Notes: a model not told the origin generated them from the sequence alone. A stretch of DNA of 64,000 bases from Fragilariopsis cylindrus CCMP1102 (GCA_900095095.1 FMBT01000323.1:248001-312000), one strand, 5' to 3'. Shown: positions 24,555 to 37,323, counted from the stretch's first letter. Numbers and translations: made by a program.

Positions 24555-25108
24555 GGTTGGTTGTATAATGATGATTGTATAATGAATGATTGTATAATTG
24601 TGATTATGATTTGTTTACTATTAAGCAATTCTTCTTGATTGATGATTGATGATTGATGTTTGTGTATATGTTTGTTATACAGTAGATAACAAGTTGAGAT
24701 TATTGTGTTGTGTGAGATTATTGTGAGTGGTTTTGAGTTGAGATTGTGAGGTGAAGAGGTGAAAGAGGAGAGGAGGGGAGAGGAGCAGAGAAGATATGAC
24801 GAGTGAAAGAATACACAATACTACGCACAGCATACGACTGACTTACATTTTTTGTCACTTGCTTCGGTATATCTTTTGTTGTGCATCAAAATAATTGTTT
24901 ATTTGAAAATAATGGCGGTTACAATACTTACAAAAGGCGCGGCGTGACCACAAATCCAGTGAAATGATAATGTAGTACTGTAGCGAGCGAAGACAAAAAA
25001 AAGATAAGATATTTAGCATGCATGCCTCGCTCTCCTTTTTCTTTAACGAAAATCTTTCTTCTTCTTCTTCTGTCTGAAAAATTCAAACGTTGAAAAAGGT
25101 TCAGCCTA
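24555..25108. other. Intergenic between kinase gene and transposon
   Basis: Purine-rich (GAGAGGAGGGGAGAGGAG) upstream region of the minus-strand kinase. No gene. Ends at the TA target dinucleotide 25107-25108 of the transposon. Confidence 0.6.
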
Positions 25109-25190
25109 CTTCCTCCGTGCAACTGAAAGTGTCGCGCGGGCTATCGCGTGAAAATTTAGCTAGTGTTATTAACACGTTCAACGGTCAATC
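25109..25190 (+). repeat. Left terminal inverted repeat of the mariner-like element
   Basis: 82 bp. It pairs with 28691-28769 with only a few differences, mainly at the TAGCTAGTGTTATTAAC segment, which is TAGCGCGTAATTAAC on the right. Confidence 0.93.
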
Positions 25191-25667
25191 CAAATCCATG
25201 AATGAAATTCAACTGAAGCTGTTCGCTTATCTTCTTTTTTTTATTCTTTCGTAAGCTTTTTTTTTAATTATTATCTTATTTTAATTACGATCCAATTGGA
25301 TTTGACCATGGTGGCGCATTTTAGACCACTTCCAATGAATGAAAATAAACAAAATCATACCTCCCATAACAAGCAACTCAACTACTACTATTGTACTACT
25401 TTTTTAGATCCCAAGTCCTATTATTTAAGCCAAGATATCAATTCTTCTAAAACTGGGTTTCTTGACACATCACGAAAGTAGAAATTTTCATTGTATTGAC
25501 TGTATCAAATCTTCTATTGATATAATCACAAAACGAATTCGGTGCACTCTCTTCTATATTAATAGCACAAGGTACACCACGAAGCGGGACCTTCTAACTC
25601 CATTTTTTGACCAAGAAAAAAATAAATACGTATTGCTTCTTTTCAAGACAATTAGAACAAATACAAG

Positions 25668-28200
25668 ATGTTTCGTCGTCCCCATGTCAAGCCTCCTCCT
25701 CCTATGAGTAGAGATATCTTCTCTATGGGTGCATGCGTTAGAGTTGACGCATCCACTACAAGCAAGGGAGGGATAGGATTTGTTTCTGCAGTTCATCCAG
25801 ATGAAAGAAAAGTTGATATTGATTACATTGAAAAAAATTCAATTGGTATTACTAATTCCTCTCCTCTCATTGATGAGATAAGATTACATCCTCATGTCTA
25901 TGCTCCATCTGATGATACTGGTACTACTCGAAGTGGTCGGCATCGAGGAGCAGCAGTAGTAAGTGGTCGCCGTCGTCGAGGAGCAGCGACTGCAGTAGTA
26001 ACACCACCACCACCACCAAGAGCAGTCGTCGGTTCACGAAAAAGAAAAAGACCAAAGAATATATTCGATACACTTGCCGCTTCAACATCATGGGTATCAT
26101 CTGAAGGACCACATCCAGTACTACAGACGCTGAAGGAAGGGAAGGAGAACAAGGAACAAGGATGGATGCGACGGGACGTGAAGAAAGCATTGCAACTATC
26201 ATCCACACCGGTAGGTCAGTTGAAATCTCCAGAACGAAGACTGCTTTCTCGAATTCATACTACAACTACAACACTTACTCCAAGCAAGACACAAGGATTC
26301 AATTCGCTTTCTAATCATGCGTATGCATGGGGTACATCTACACGTACAATCCAACGGATTGATGCACGTACTTTAGCTGATCCTACGTTGTCTGCAGCTA
26401 GAAAGGTTTCGACTGTTGTTGGAACTTCTATTTTCACTTGTGAAGCAAGAAGAAAGAAAGTCTTTACGGACATGGACTACTACAAGCGCTGGAGAAGGCT
26501 CCATCATCCGGAACCGTTGAGTGAGGCAACTTTACGGGAGGAGTTCCTACAGCTATCAGTACAGGAGAAAGTTCCGTATGGTCATGGTGCAGAGGCACTT
26601 CGAATTCGGGTTGCTACTGCATCTGATGATATCCAAGATGTACTACTCAAGACGAATGGGGCTGTCACATGGAGAGAGCTTTCAAGTCAACTTGCCGGGG
26701 ATGGTGTACTTATTGCTGCTCCAAATACCATCAGATCTTATGTCATGGCTTTGCCGGATTCTCAATATGAAACCACACGAATGCAACCCCTACTTAATGC
26801 CCAACACCGAATGAGACGATTCAAATGGGCTCGTATGTTTCATATTCTATGGCATGGGGGGAAGATGGTGGCAGATAAGGTTCAGTTTGTCACCCTTCAG
26901 TCGGACGAGAAGTGGTTCTTTTGTCTTGTAAGACGCCGGCATGTAAAGATGGTTCCTCATTTTGGTTGCTTTCCAGTCAATCATAAAGTCCATCATAAAA
27001 AACATATTGATAAGTTCATGGTATTTGCAATGTCAGCATTTGTCCCGACTGATAATAACTGGATGAGAGGTGGTGAAGCTTTTAAAGTAATCATCCAACG
27101 GATTGGTAGAATGGTGGAAGCGAAAGCGAATTCATATGGTCGTGTCTATGGGGAGGTACGTCTATTTCTATTTATTTCTGTATTTGTTACCATCTTATTT
27201 ACTATCACACATCACTAACTCTGTTTCTCTCTATCTCTCCTTTGTCCTTCTTTACTAGAACGGAAAGTACACTATGCCAAGAACGGAAGCGAATCTTCGT
27301 CGGAAGAAAGGAAATATGTACTTCAAGAACATGGAAATCCGAGGATCTGATGAAGGTGATGCTAAGAACCCAACCTTTGCACTGAAGCGATTCTGGGAGG
27401 AGGAAGTACTACCAGCACTTGATACAAAGGCACAGGAACTAACTCATCTGTATCCTGGAAAGAAGATTGTATTTCTAAATCATTGGGACAATGCACCACC
27501 ACATGTCGAGGGAGAATTCATTGGATGGTTGAAGGATCAGTTTTCTACAAGAGGATGGCACAACACCCCACAACCAGCACAATCACCTCTACTGAATGTA
27601 TTTGACACTGCCATATTTGCTGCAATGTCAAAGCATGTAATGGCAAAGCAAGGACTACTCAACAAATCAATGTACTTGAAGAAGGAGAAGCTATGGGAAA
27701 TTTTACAAGCAGTTTGGAAGGAATACGACCGAGCAAAGATTGCTAATTTGCATGTCCACCATCATCAAATGGTGAATGCAGTCATTGCATGGAAGGGCGG
27801 TGATGGATTTGCAACTGCATCTCGAGCTCTTCATTGTGGTGTTCGGAAGGTAGTTGTTCCAGTCTATAGAGACGAGGAATCAACTGAGGCATGTGGTGTT
27901 GAAGTAATAGAAAGTATGAATGAGGTGGGAGGATTAGATAGTCTTAGATATCCAACACCTGATGTAATGGCAGAATACAAAAGAGATGGACAACTACTAC
28001 CAGTACATGAATACAATCCACAGAAACTACTACCGAATGATATATATGAACTATTGGTACAGGAAGGAAGTGTCAATCACCCTGATTATGAATATTTTAC
28101 AGGTGGTATTGATGATGAATTTGATCAGATCTGGGAAGCAGATGAGGAACAGAGGAGACAAGTAGCACAATTTGAGGCGTGGTACTGGGAATTGGATTGA
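25668..28200 (+). CDS. Mariner-family transposase (DD-about-38/39-D), two exons
   Basis: Exons 25668-27155 and 27259-28200 are separated by a 103-bp intron (GTACGT to TTTACTAG, phase 0), giving 809 residues. The N-terminus carries a small domain (GACVRVDASTTSKGGIGFVS, about residues 20-70) that looks like a Tudor/KOW-type beta barrel. Arg/Pro-rich and helical DNA-binding regions follow (TWRELSSQLAGDGVLIAAPN as a helix-turn-helix). The catalytic Asp triad is TLQSDEKWFF, NHWDNAPPH and LLNVFDTAIF, with 38 residues between the second and third Asp, close to the plant-type DD39D mariner pattern. It cuts and pastes the element at TA sites. The start is the first Met of the frame. No inactivating lesion was seen. 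Confidence 0.93.
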
Positions 28201-28690
28201 TGTAACTACAATATACACGAAAGGAATGATCGCAACGAATGGATCCAATCCGATCTACGATTTGTATTACAAATCTATAATCCGATCGAACAAATGGAAC
28301 AAACGAATCAATGATTGAATCAATCTATTAATAACTGAAATACAAACACAACAATACACATGATAACACAACAATACACATGAATATGAATCAACGAATG
28401 GATCGGATTTGAACGCATGGAATGGAACGGATCGAACGAACGGATCCCGATCAATACTTTACATACTTGCCATCACAACAAGCAACAAGTACAGTATCTA
28501 TCAATCATTAATAAACACACACAGTAGTACTTATTAACATAAATATATCATATATGATTCAATCGTAATGATACCTTCTTGTACTGTGTATCGATCCATC
28601 GTTATTTTGATTTATTCTGTTTTATTGAGTAACATCCCATCCTTATTCTTTATTATCGTATTACACATATTTCCCCGCGATAAGCGCGTA

Positions 28691-28769
28691 GATTGACCGT
28701 TGAACGTGTTAATTACGCGCTAATTTTCACCCGATAGCCCGCGCGACACTTTCAGTTGCACGGAGGAAG
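28691..28769 (-). repeat. Right terminal inverted repeat of the mariner-like element
   Basis: 79 bp; reverse complement of the left end, followed by TA. Confidence 0.93.
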
Positions 28770-30071
28770 TAAGTTAGATGAGAAAATTAAGGAAAATTAA
28801 GAAAAAAATAGAACTAATTCATTTTGGTTTCGCTTAGCCCCCTCGAAATTTTTGGTAACAAGACTAAAAAGACATTGAATAAAACCGTCTAAAAATAAAA
28901 TGGAATAATACAGTGTTTGGTGTGTTTGACTGGTTCAATTATATAACTTATTATTTAATTATAGTAGCTGCCTCTTCGCTCCTCAAAGTCTTAAAAAAGA
29001 CAGAAAGTCAGCAGACAACCCGCCACTGTACTACACTACTACACTGAATTGATTAAAGATACTGATTAGAGAACACAGAAACGCGAAAGATATCTGTGCT
29101 CAACATAAACAATACATAATCATGGCCTAAAAATAACTCCACCACTCAGTAGTTAAATGATCATCTCAGGGATGTGGCAGAAAAACCCCACCTATAGGGG
29201 GAAAATCCCATGAACAATGTTGGAATAGAAAACCCAAACTTTGTACTGTTGCAACAGCATTGATTGATTATGAAAAGCTATAAACTAGCAACACCTGAAT
29301 CACGCTATGGCATCAAATGCTAGCAGTAGGTATAGAACTAATCATATCAGGTGCATCAATCATCTTTGTAAATACGAAATGTGTGTGGTCCATTAACCAT
29401 TGTATGGACTGGTTCCATTAGGTTCATGAGTAATAATAAGTATATAATAAGGCACGTCCCTTTGAACGTCCCATTTTTGACGGAGAACCCCCCTCCCCCC
29501 CTAAAAAGGACCTCTTATTCCTGCCCTATATGTGGGGTGATAGCTTGAAAACAATAACAATGACACAGGCTGTAAACAAGGAAAACCAGCAACTTACCAT
29601 CAAACGATACAATAGATGCGCCTATGTCAAACAGATTGATTTGGTTTTATTACCACTGTGAAAAACAAAGAATCAGGAAGGATTATCACCAGAAGGTTTT
29701 GTCACAGGAATTATCAATTATCGAATAGCCTTACAGCAATACATAACAGCTGACAAATAATTTACTTATCAAGCTAAAGTATGATTGTATTGTTGTTTTA
29801 CTATCGGTCTCATGCTGTGTGTTGTCATTTCACTCATAGTTTGTTTGTTTTGTAGAAAGCTTGCAGAAACGCTTTAGATTTGTATGCAGAGAGCCAACAC
29901 ATTTCAGAGCAAAATATGCCAAACAGTAGGAGAAAAAAGCAAACCCAACTGCAAGAAACAGCATCTTGCCAGCTTTTGATATCAAAGTGGAAGGATCAGA
30001 CGACAACTACGAAGGAGGAGGAGAAGAAGAAGTAGGGGTAGAAATAGAAGAAAGAAACGTTCTGTTAGAAG
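28770..30071. other. Intergenic right of the transposon
   Basis: No gene was seen. Contains a C-rich patch at 29490-29505 and AT-rich sequence. Confidence 0.55.
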
Positions 30072-30485
30072 ATGATAACAAATAGTTATTTGGTTACAAT
30101 GAGTTCTTTTTGGCGTAATTCCTGGGGTATTAACGACAAAGATAACGTTGTTGGTGATAATGACGTGTTGCAAAACAATTATGATTGGTACAATGATGCT
30201 TATAATATTATTGATTCTACTTTGATTAATCCATCTAATTTTATCAATGATAATGGTAATTTTTCTATTTCAAATCAATCGAAGTATCAAGTAATAACAA
30301 AGGAATGTAGTAGTATGAATAAGACCGAAGACGATTCAATGGATAAAACCAATGGGGAGTTGATATCAATATGTCGATACGGAGACTCTACTTCTACAAT
30401 CGATGGGGAGTTGCCAAAACTATATCATATACTCGTAGCAGGTCAATTGTACTATCATATAACAGATTTGATTAACTCAGCATGA
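30072..30485 (+). CDS. Small acidic Asn/Asp-rich hypothetical protein
   Basis: An open frame of 137 residues, or 128 from the second Met (MSSFWRNSWGINDKDN, start 30099). It is polar, rich in Asn, Asp, Ser and Tyr, with no signal peptide. It ends in a mildly hydrophobic segment (LPKLYHILVAGQLYYHITDL). I recognise no family. The biased composition resembles other diatom coding DNA more than the surrounding spacer does, but length alone is weak support. Could be a fragment of a decayed gene. Confidence 0.35.
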   Translation: MITNSYLVTMSSFWRNSWGINDKDNVVGDNDVLQNNYDWYNDAYNIIDSTLINPSNFINDNGNFSISNQSKYQVITKECSSMNKTEDDSMDKTNGELISICRYGDSTSTIDGELPKLYHILVAGQLYYHITDLINSA

Positions 30486-31765
30486 AGTTAATTCCTTAAC
30501 ATAATAGTATAGATATCTAGTTAAAACCCTTCCAGAACGCTCTCACGAAGGTGCAGTATCTATTCGATCAGCCTCGGCTATTGCTGGAATACAACTCTCT
30601 TCTTGTATTGTTATACGCTCCTCTGTATTGTATTCTATCTAGTAGCAGGTTTTACGTATAGTACGTTAATCTACCAAATTGAACAGATAAGTCCTCTAAT
30701 AGCAAAGAGCTACTAATGAATCGATACATTCGTCGTCTTTCTCGAGATCGAGTAAGTAAGACTGTCAACTACTGAAAATCCGGATGGATTACCAGAGGCA
30801 AACGCGGCGACGGTAGCTTCAGCTTCTTCTGAGATAGAACTCTCTTCCTCTATTTTGATGTCCTCGTGTAATGTATACTTGATGTAAGGAGTAGAGTAAA
30901 AATTCGAATCAAATCGAATTCGCGCTGTAGCACTCTCTTTCTCGTTTCTTCTTTCCGCGAGCGCCTCGAAAATCTTCTATTCTAAAAAGCTATATCGAAA
31001 CGAATTGAATCAAATCGAATCAAATCGAATCAATATGATAAATAGACGCGCCGGTGTTGACCTCGGCTTGTTGTATTTAATTTTGGACTAGTTCAAGATC
31101 GGTTACTTTAATAATTGCAATTAGACTAATCGGATCTCCAGCTCTTTTTTTATTCAATATGAACTTAGAGAAAGTTGACCAGCAGTTCTGTACCATAGAA
31201 TCCGCGACTGTCAATCTCATAAGTTTCACAAACAATGAGGGAAACATATGTTATTAATCTTCCTATTAATACGATAAGGGTTGCTATTCACTTCCCTTGA
31301 AAGACTACTGCGGTTGTTCTATCAGGTTATACACCCTTCTTGAATATGGATCTCTACTGATAAAGAGATGGTTATTCTTTCAGTAGATATCTCTATTGAT
31401 ATTGCTATTGCAATACGGTTGTTCAAACGCAGAAGGTTGTTACTAACAAATGTGTTTATTTAGTCTATCGTTATTTAAATCCATCAACAAAAAAGAGAGA
31501 GATAGAGCGTTTCTCGTAATCTTGGTCGTTTGTTTTCTTTTGGTATTGCGGTAAACGGTAACTTCGTACACAGCATTATTGGTAACATCACTTCGTCTAA
31601 TACGGTATTTTGTATTAGCGGTTCGCGGTTCGCACTTCTTTTATTCGTGCTTCGACTTCAACTGGTCATCACTGATTTCGATACTGTTCAACATTAACTT
31701 TTACGGACGTTATCCCTTGCGTACGTTTAAAAAATTCAATATGCCTCTTCGTGTAAAATCTAAAA
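30486..31765. other. Intergenic downstream of the VWA/Pro-Ser gene
   Basis: No gene was recognised. Short repeats of AATCGAATCA occur near 31005-31035. Confidence 0.5.
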
Positions 31766-34700
31766 TCATCCACAATTTGTTGGTTCGGCCGATGGTTCGG
31801 AACTAGGTGCCTCGCTAGGATGAGCTGAAGGGGTGCGACTTGGCCCTTCACTTGGATCTAGACTTGGAATAGAACTGGGTATAGCGCTTGGTCTCAAACT
31901 TGGTGATGAACTTGGATCTAAGCTTGGATTGAAACTGGGCTTAGCACTTGGTAACGAACTTGGTTCTGAGCTAGGACCAGAACTGGGAGCAGAACTTGGC
32001 ATAGCACTTGGTAACGAACTTGGTTTAGAACTAGGACTAGAACTGGGCGCAGTAGAGGAACTAGGGACAAAGCTGGGTGCTTCACTTGGAGACAAACTGG
32101 GTTTTGAACTAGGTGAGCTACTTGGCAACCTACTCGGCTCTGAACTAGGACCAGCAGTCGGAGATAAACTTGGTTCTGAACTAGGACCTAGACTTGGAGT
32201 GGAACTGGGCATACCACTTGGTAACAAACTTGGTTTAGAACTAGGTATAGAACTAGGCGCAGTAGAGGAACTAGGGACAGAGCTGGGTGCTTCACTCGGA
32301 GACGAACTGGGTTCCGAGCTAGGTAAGCTACTTGGTGACTTACTTGGCTCTGAACTAGGACCAGCACTCGGAGATAAACTTGGTTCTGAACTTGGATCTA
32401 GACTTGGAATGAAACTGGGCTTAGCACTTGGTAACAAACTTGGTTCAGAACTAGGACTAGAACTGGGCACAGTAGAGGAACTAGGGGCTAAACTTAGTTC
32501 TTCACTAGGAGACAGACTGGCTTTCGAACTAGGTGAGCTACTCGGCGACTCACTTGGCTCTGAACTAGGGATAGTGCTTGGTGCTAAACTTGGTGTTGAA
32601 CTTGGATCTAAACTTGGTCTGGAACTGAGGCTCGGGACAGAACTAGGATTGAGACTAGGCTCAGAGCTAGGCTCAGAGCTAGGAGTTGAACTGGGCTCTA
32701 AACTAGGGAAGCTGCTTGGCTCCTTACTTGGCAAAGCACTTGGCACAGAACTGGGAAATGTACTAGGAATTCCACTTGGAATAAAGCTCGGAAAACCACT
32801 AGTACCTGTACCGTGTTTTGAAATTCAGAGAAGTAGTTTTGAGTGCAGAGGTGAGGCAAGTTGTGTGAGAATAAATAGTACACTATAGTGTATGATCATA
32901 GTGGTACACATGAATGTATGATGATGTTTTACACATAAAAAGAAATGTGTTTGTATTGATGATACTTACTTGGAATAGAGCTGGGTAACAAACTGGGCTC
33001 TGAGCTACGAATGTTACTTGGCTTCCCACTCGGATCAGCACTTGGCATAGAACTGGGTTCCAGACTGGGCAAGAGACTTGGAACAGAACTTGGTTCAAGA
33101 CTAGGATCAGCACTAGGAGCTGAGCTAGCAGTATTACTTGGGGTGTCACTAGGCTTAGTACTTGGCGCCGTGCTTGGTTCCAAACTAGGTTTGCCACTGG
33201 GGGTAGAACTTGGAATAGTACTGGGCAAGGAACTGGGTAAGGAACTTGGTAAGCTACTGAGTATATTTGATGGTGGTGCAGAAGGATTTGCTGATATGGA
33301 AGGAACAGAAGATGGCACTGCACTTGGATTCGAACTAGGGTTGTAGGAAGGATTAGTGGAGAGTGATGGCTGCCCACTTGGGAGTAGACTAGGTTTGGAT
33401 GAAGGTTCTGTGCTTGATGTTGGTTCGAGGGTTCTTTCGTCACCATTGCAGTTTACTGTTACAATAATTTTTCTGATGATTTCATCTACTTGATCGAAAT
33501 TGTCAGCACTAATCCCTTGATTATCTTTGCAGGGTTGTGTCGGATTCTGACCAGCACATCTAGCAAGCTTGTCTAAATCTGCAAGAGCAGCAGTATCGTT
33601 AAGGACTGAAATTGGTATGATACTAATACCTGACACAGATGCAGTAGATGTAGCAGCAGATGTGGCAGCATTCTCTGCTGCTTCTTGGGCGCTCAGACCA
33701 CCTTTACATTGATTTTTGCCCTTACTTTCACCACGTACTGGTATATCATCGTCATTCAAGCATCTGGTTGGCATTCCATCAGTAATTAGAACAATAACAG
33801 CATTTTGCTCACCAGTCAGCAATTCTCGACACCTATCAATTGCACCTTCAGTATAAGTTCCACCACCCTTGTATTTATAACTAGAGATTGATGTTGTTGC
33901 GTCCATTACATTTGTAGTTAGATTTTGTATTACAGTGGCATCCTGAGAAAATTGAACAGCACTGTATTGTTTGAGTTGGGAAGCAAATCCTGCAGCTTCA
34001 ATACCGTTAAGTATCTTATCTGCAAATTCAGTAGCTTGTGTGAATGCTTTACAGCAAAGGTCTTCGAATGCAAACCTATTACAGCACTGTGCATCACAAG
34101 AAGATGAAGGTGAAGAAAACTGATCACACTTTTTGCAGGTTTGAGTGGGCGAACAAATTGAACCAGAGTCATCAATAGCAATACACACACTAACATCTAC
34201 TGCAGGGGAGCATGTAGGAAGCTGTGAAGTACTAGGGATAAAACTTGGTGCACCACTTGGATCAAGACTAGGAACGGAGCTTGGCAGAGAGCTTGGTGAG
34301 AGACTGGGCTGAGAACTCGGTGGAAGACTTGGCCAAAAACTAGGAACAACACTGGGTGATTGGCTTGGCTTGAGACTTGGGTTTGAACTAGAACTGGGCG
34401 TCATACTCAGTTCTGTGCTAGGGACAGAACTGGGTCCACTACTCGGTTCACCACTATTGGCTGCGCTTGGGTCATGACTGGGCTGAGAACTCGGAATAGT
34501 ACTCGGGGTATAACTTGGTGTGCTGCTTGGATCAAGACTTGAAATAGAGCTCGGTGGAGCACTCGGCGAAAGACTTGGATTAAGACTTGGTATGAAACTG
34601 GGCAGTACACTTGGTTCCGAGCTCGGGATGGAACTGGGTGCATTACTTGGATCAGCACTAGGAGCAGAACTGGGTCCACTACTAGGCTCGGTACTTGGAG

Positions 34701-37323
34701 CTGCGCTTGGGTCATAACTGGGCTGAGAACTTGGAATAGCACTTGGGGTATAACTTGGTGTGCTACTTGGACCAAGACTAGGAATAGTGCTAGGTAGAGA
34801 ACTTGGTGAAAGACTAGGCTTGAGACTTGGTATGAAACTGGGCATTGTACTTGGTTCCGAGCTCGGGATGGAACTGGGTGTACTACTTGGATCAAAACTA
34901 GGAGCAGAACTAGGACTACTACTAGGCTTGGTACTCGGAGCTGCGCTTGGGTCATAACTGGGCTGAAAACTCGGTGAAAGACTGGGCCTAGAACTAGGAA
35001 TCGCACTCGGGATTGAACTTGGTGTTTTACTCGGGTCCAAACTAGGAACAGAGCTAGGTAAAGAACTTGGTGAAAGACTAGGCTTGAGACTTGGTATGAA
35101 ACTGGGCATTGCACTTGGTTCCGTGCTCGGAATGGAACTGAGTGTACTACTCGGACCACCACTAGGAGCAGAACTAGGACTACTACTAGGAGTGGTACTT
35201 GGAGCTGCGCTTGGGTCATAACTGGGCTGAGAACTTGGAATAGTACTTGGGGTATAACTTGGTGTGCTGCTTGGATCAAAACTAGGAACAGAACTAGGCA
35301 GAGCACTTGGTGAAAGACTTGGCTTGAGACTTGGTTTGAAACTGGGCATTGCACTTGGTTCCTTGCTCGGGATGGAACTAGGCATGCTACTCGGACCACC
35401 ACTAGGAGCAGAACTAGGACTACTACTAGGAGTGGTACTTGGAGCTGCGCTTGGGTCATGACTGGGCTGAGAACTTGGAATAGTACTTGGGGTATAACTT
35501 GGTGTGCTGCTTGGATCAAGACTAGGAACAGAGCTAGGCAGAGCACTTGGTGAAAGACTAGGCTTGAGACTTGGTATGAAACTGGGCATTATACTTGGTT
35601 TCTTGCTCGGGATGGAACTAGGCATGCTACTCGGATTACCACTAGGAGCAGAGCTAGGACTACTGCTTGGCTTGTTACTCGGAGCTGCGCTTGGGTCATG
35701 ACTGGGATGAAAACTCGGTGAAAGACTGGGCCTAGAACTAGGAATAGCACTCGGGATTGAACTTGGTGTGTTACTCGGGTCCAAACTCGGGACAGAACTT
35801 GGTGGAGTACTTTGATCAACACTCGGTGCTGCGCTCGGATCCACACTAGGAACTGCAGTTGTTGGTCTAGCTGTTCGAGGTGTGTCTGTCGGTGTTCTTG
35901 ATTCAACTGTTTCAGCGCTTGGTAGAGAAGATGTCGGTGATGAAGATAGTCGAACAGATGGTGGCTTGGTACTCGGAGTTGCGCTTGGATCATGACTGGG
36001 GTGAAAACTAGGTGAAAAACTGGGTCTTGAACTAGGAATTGCACTCGGGATTGAACTTGGTGTGTTACTCGGGTCCAAACTCGGGACAGAACTTGGTGGA
36101 GCACTTGGATCAACACTCGGTGCTTCGCTCGGATCCACACTAGGAACTGCAGTTGTTGGTCTCGGTGTTCGAGGCGAGTCTGTCGGTGTGCTTGATTCAA
36201 TTGTTTCAGCGCTTGGTCGAGAAGATGTTGGTGATGAAGATAGTCGAACAGATGGCGACATAGTAGGCGTTTCGGTTGTTGGTTTAGGTGTTCGTGGCAT
36301 TATTGATGGTGTTCTTGATTCAACTGTTTCTGTGATAGGACTATCGGAAGGTGCAGAAGATGAAGAAGATGACGATGAAAAACTAGATGGAAAGGCTGTA
36401 GGGGTAAATGTTCCACCTTTGCCTTTGCCTTTCCCTTTACCTGATTTTCCTCCCTTGCCTTTGCCATCCGACTTTCCACCCTTGCCTTCGCCTTTCCCTT
36501 TACCTGATTTTCCTCCCTTGCCTTTGCCATCCGACTTTCCTCCTTTACCCTTCTTCCCTCTCTTGTTCGACTTTCCACTTTTAGTACTAGTACCAGTACC
36601 CTTTCCTCCTTTACCCTTTTTCCCTCCCTTGTTCGACTTTCCACTTTTAGTACTAGTACCAGTACCCTTGCCTTGTTTCGCACTTTTGGTGGTCCCATTC
36701 GACTTTCCACTTTTAGTACTAGTACCAGTACCCTTTCCTCCTTTACCCTTTTTCCCTCCCTTGTTCGACTTTCCACTTTTAGTACTAGTACCAGTACTCT
36801 TGCCTTCTTTCGCACTTTTGGTGGTTCCATTCAACTTTTCACCTTTAGTACTAGTACCAGTACTCTTGCTTTGTATCGCACTTTTGGTGGTTGAAGATCT
36901 ACTCTCTTCTCCTCCTTCCATTTCTTCTTTGCCATTCGACTTTCCAGATCTAGTACTAGTATCGTCTGATCCAATCGAAGCTTTTGTAGCTGGTTCGAGC
37001 CCACGTTCTTTTCTTGAATTGTCCTTTTGGCTTCCGTCTCTAGCAATGGTGCGAATGACGGCGGCGTTCTTTATGGCGAAAGATGCGTCAATGTGCTTCT
37101 CATTGCCGACATCTTCAGTAGTAGTCGTGGTGGTATCGATGATGATGCGATTACTACCAAGCAAATTTTTATCTTTTTCGTAACGTATGACGTTGACAAT
37201 AAAGTAACCTGATGTTCCGAACAACAAGAGCAGAAGTAAGAGAGGCTTGCTTCTGTAATGAGACACTCGTTGTTCTTCATGATCACGACATTGTCGTGGC
37301 TTTCTTCCGGTCAATGAGATCAT
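31766..37323 (-). CDS. Giant Pro-Ser-repeat membrane protein with von Willebrand factor A domain
   Basis: Exons 37323-32970 and 32805-31766 (164-bp intron, GTAAGT to ACAG) give 1,797 residues. A short basic tail is followed by a membrane anchor (27-46, LLLLLLLFGTSGYFIVNVI). A Lys/Gly/Ser region follows (about 120-300) with repeated SGKSNKGGKKGKGGKGTGTS units, then a long array of PSxxPSxxPSSxP repeats (about 370-1035). A VWA domain (about 1040-1288) has the metal-site motif IAIDDSGS, the Thr loop GGGTYTEGAI and VLITDGMPT. A second Pro-Ser array (about 1300-1797) crosses the intron. The VWA domain has an odd Cys-rich insert (CSPTQTCKKCDQ, CDAQCCNRFAFEDLCCK). VWA domains bind ligands through a divalent metal; the arrays probably act as extended, glycosylated spacers. 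A role in cell-surface adhesion or the frustule is inferred from context only. The frame is clean over 5.4 kb. Confidence 0.88.
36420..36880. repeat. Tandem coding repeats of the Lys/Gly/Ser region
   Basis: Within the VWA gene. The block reading TTCGACTTTCCACTTTTAGT followed by ACTAGTACCAGTACC recurs five times with variable spacers, and a second type (CCTTTGCCATCCGACTTTCC) occurs twice. Recent expansion is indicated by near identity of the copies. Confidence 0.85.

Larger units (their letters stand above)
25109..28769 (+). mobile_element. Complete mariner-like (IS630/Tc1/mariner) DNA transposon, 3,661 bp
   Basis: Bounded by inverted repeats 25109-25190 and 28691-28769 that match almost base for base (both start CTTCCTCCGTGCAACTGAAA, and contain GTGTCGCGCGGGCTATCG). 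It is flanked on each side by TA (25107-25108 and 28770-28771), the target duplication of this superfamily. The interior holds a single two-exon transposase gene without stops or frame breaks. The near identity of the ends and the clean gene argue for recent insertion and possible autonomy. Confidence 0.95.

Noticed and set aside
25898-26208. Two minus-strand frames over the transposase N-terminus
   Set aside because: Antisense of a clean coding exon, with repetitive composition.
28770-30071. LTR retrotransposon remnant beside the mariner-like element
   Set aside because: No direct long repeats, no primer-binding site and no pol-like peptide were seen.
31833-32888. A 351-codon plus-strand open frame rich in Leu-Gly-Glu repeats
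   Set aside because: It is the antisense of the Pro-Ser array; a 3-bp-periodic repeat stays open in several frames. Similar plus-strand frames at 33011-33346 and 34520-35701, and 36062-37183, have the same cause.
34407-36200. Minus-strand frames of Leu/Val/Gln-rich composition overlapping the VWA gene
   Set aside because: Out-of-frame readings of the same Pro-Ser repeat DNA.
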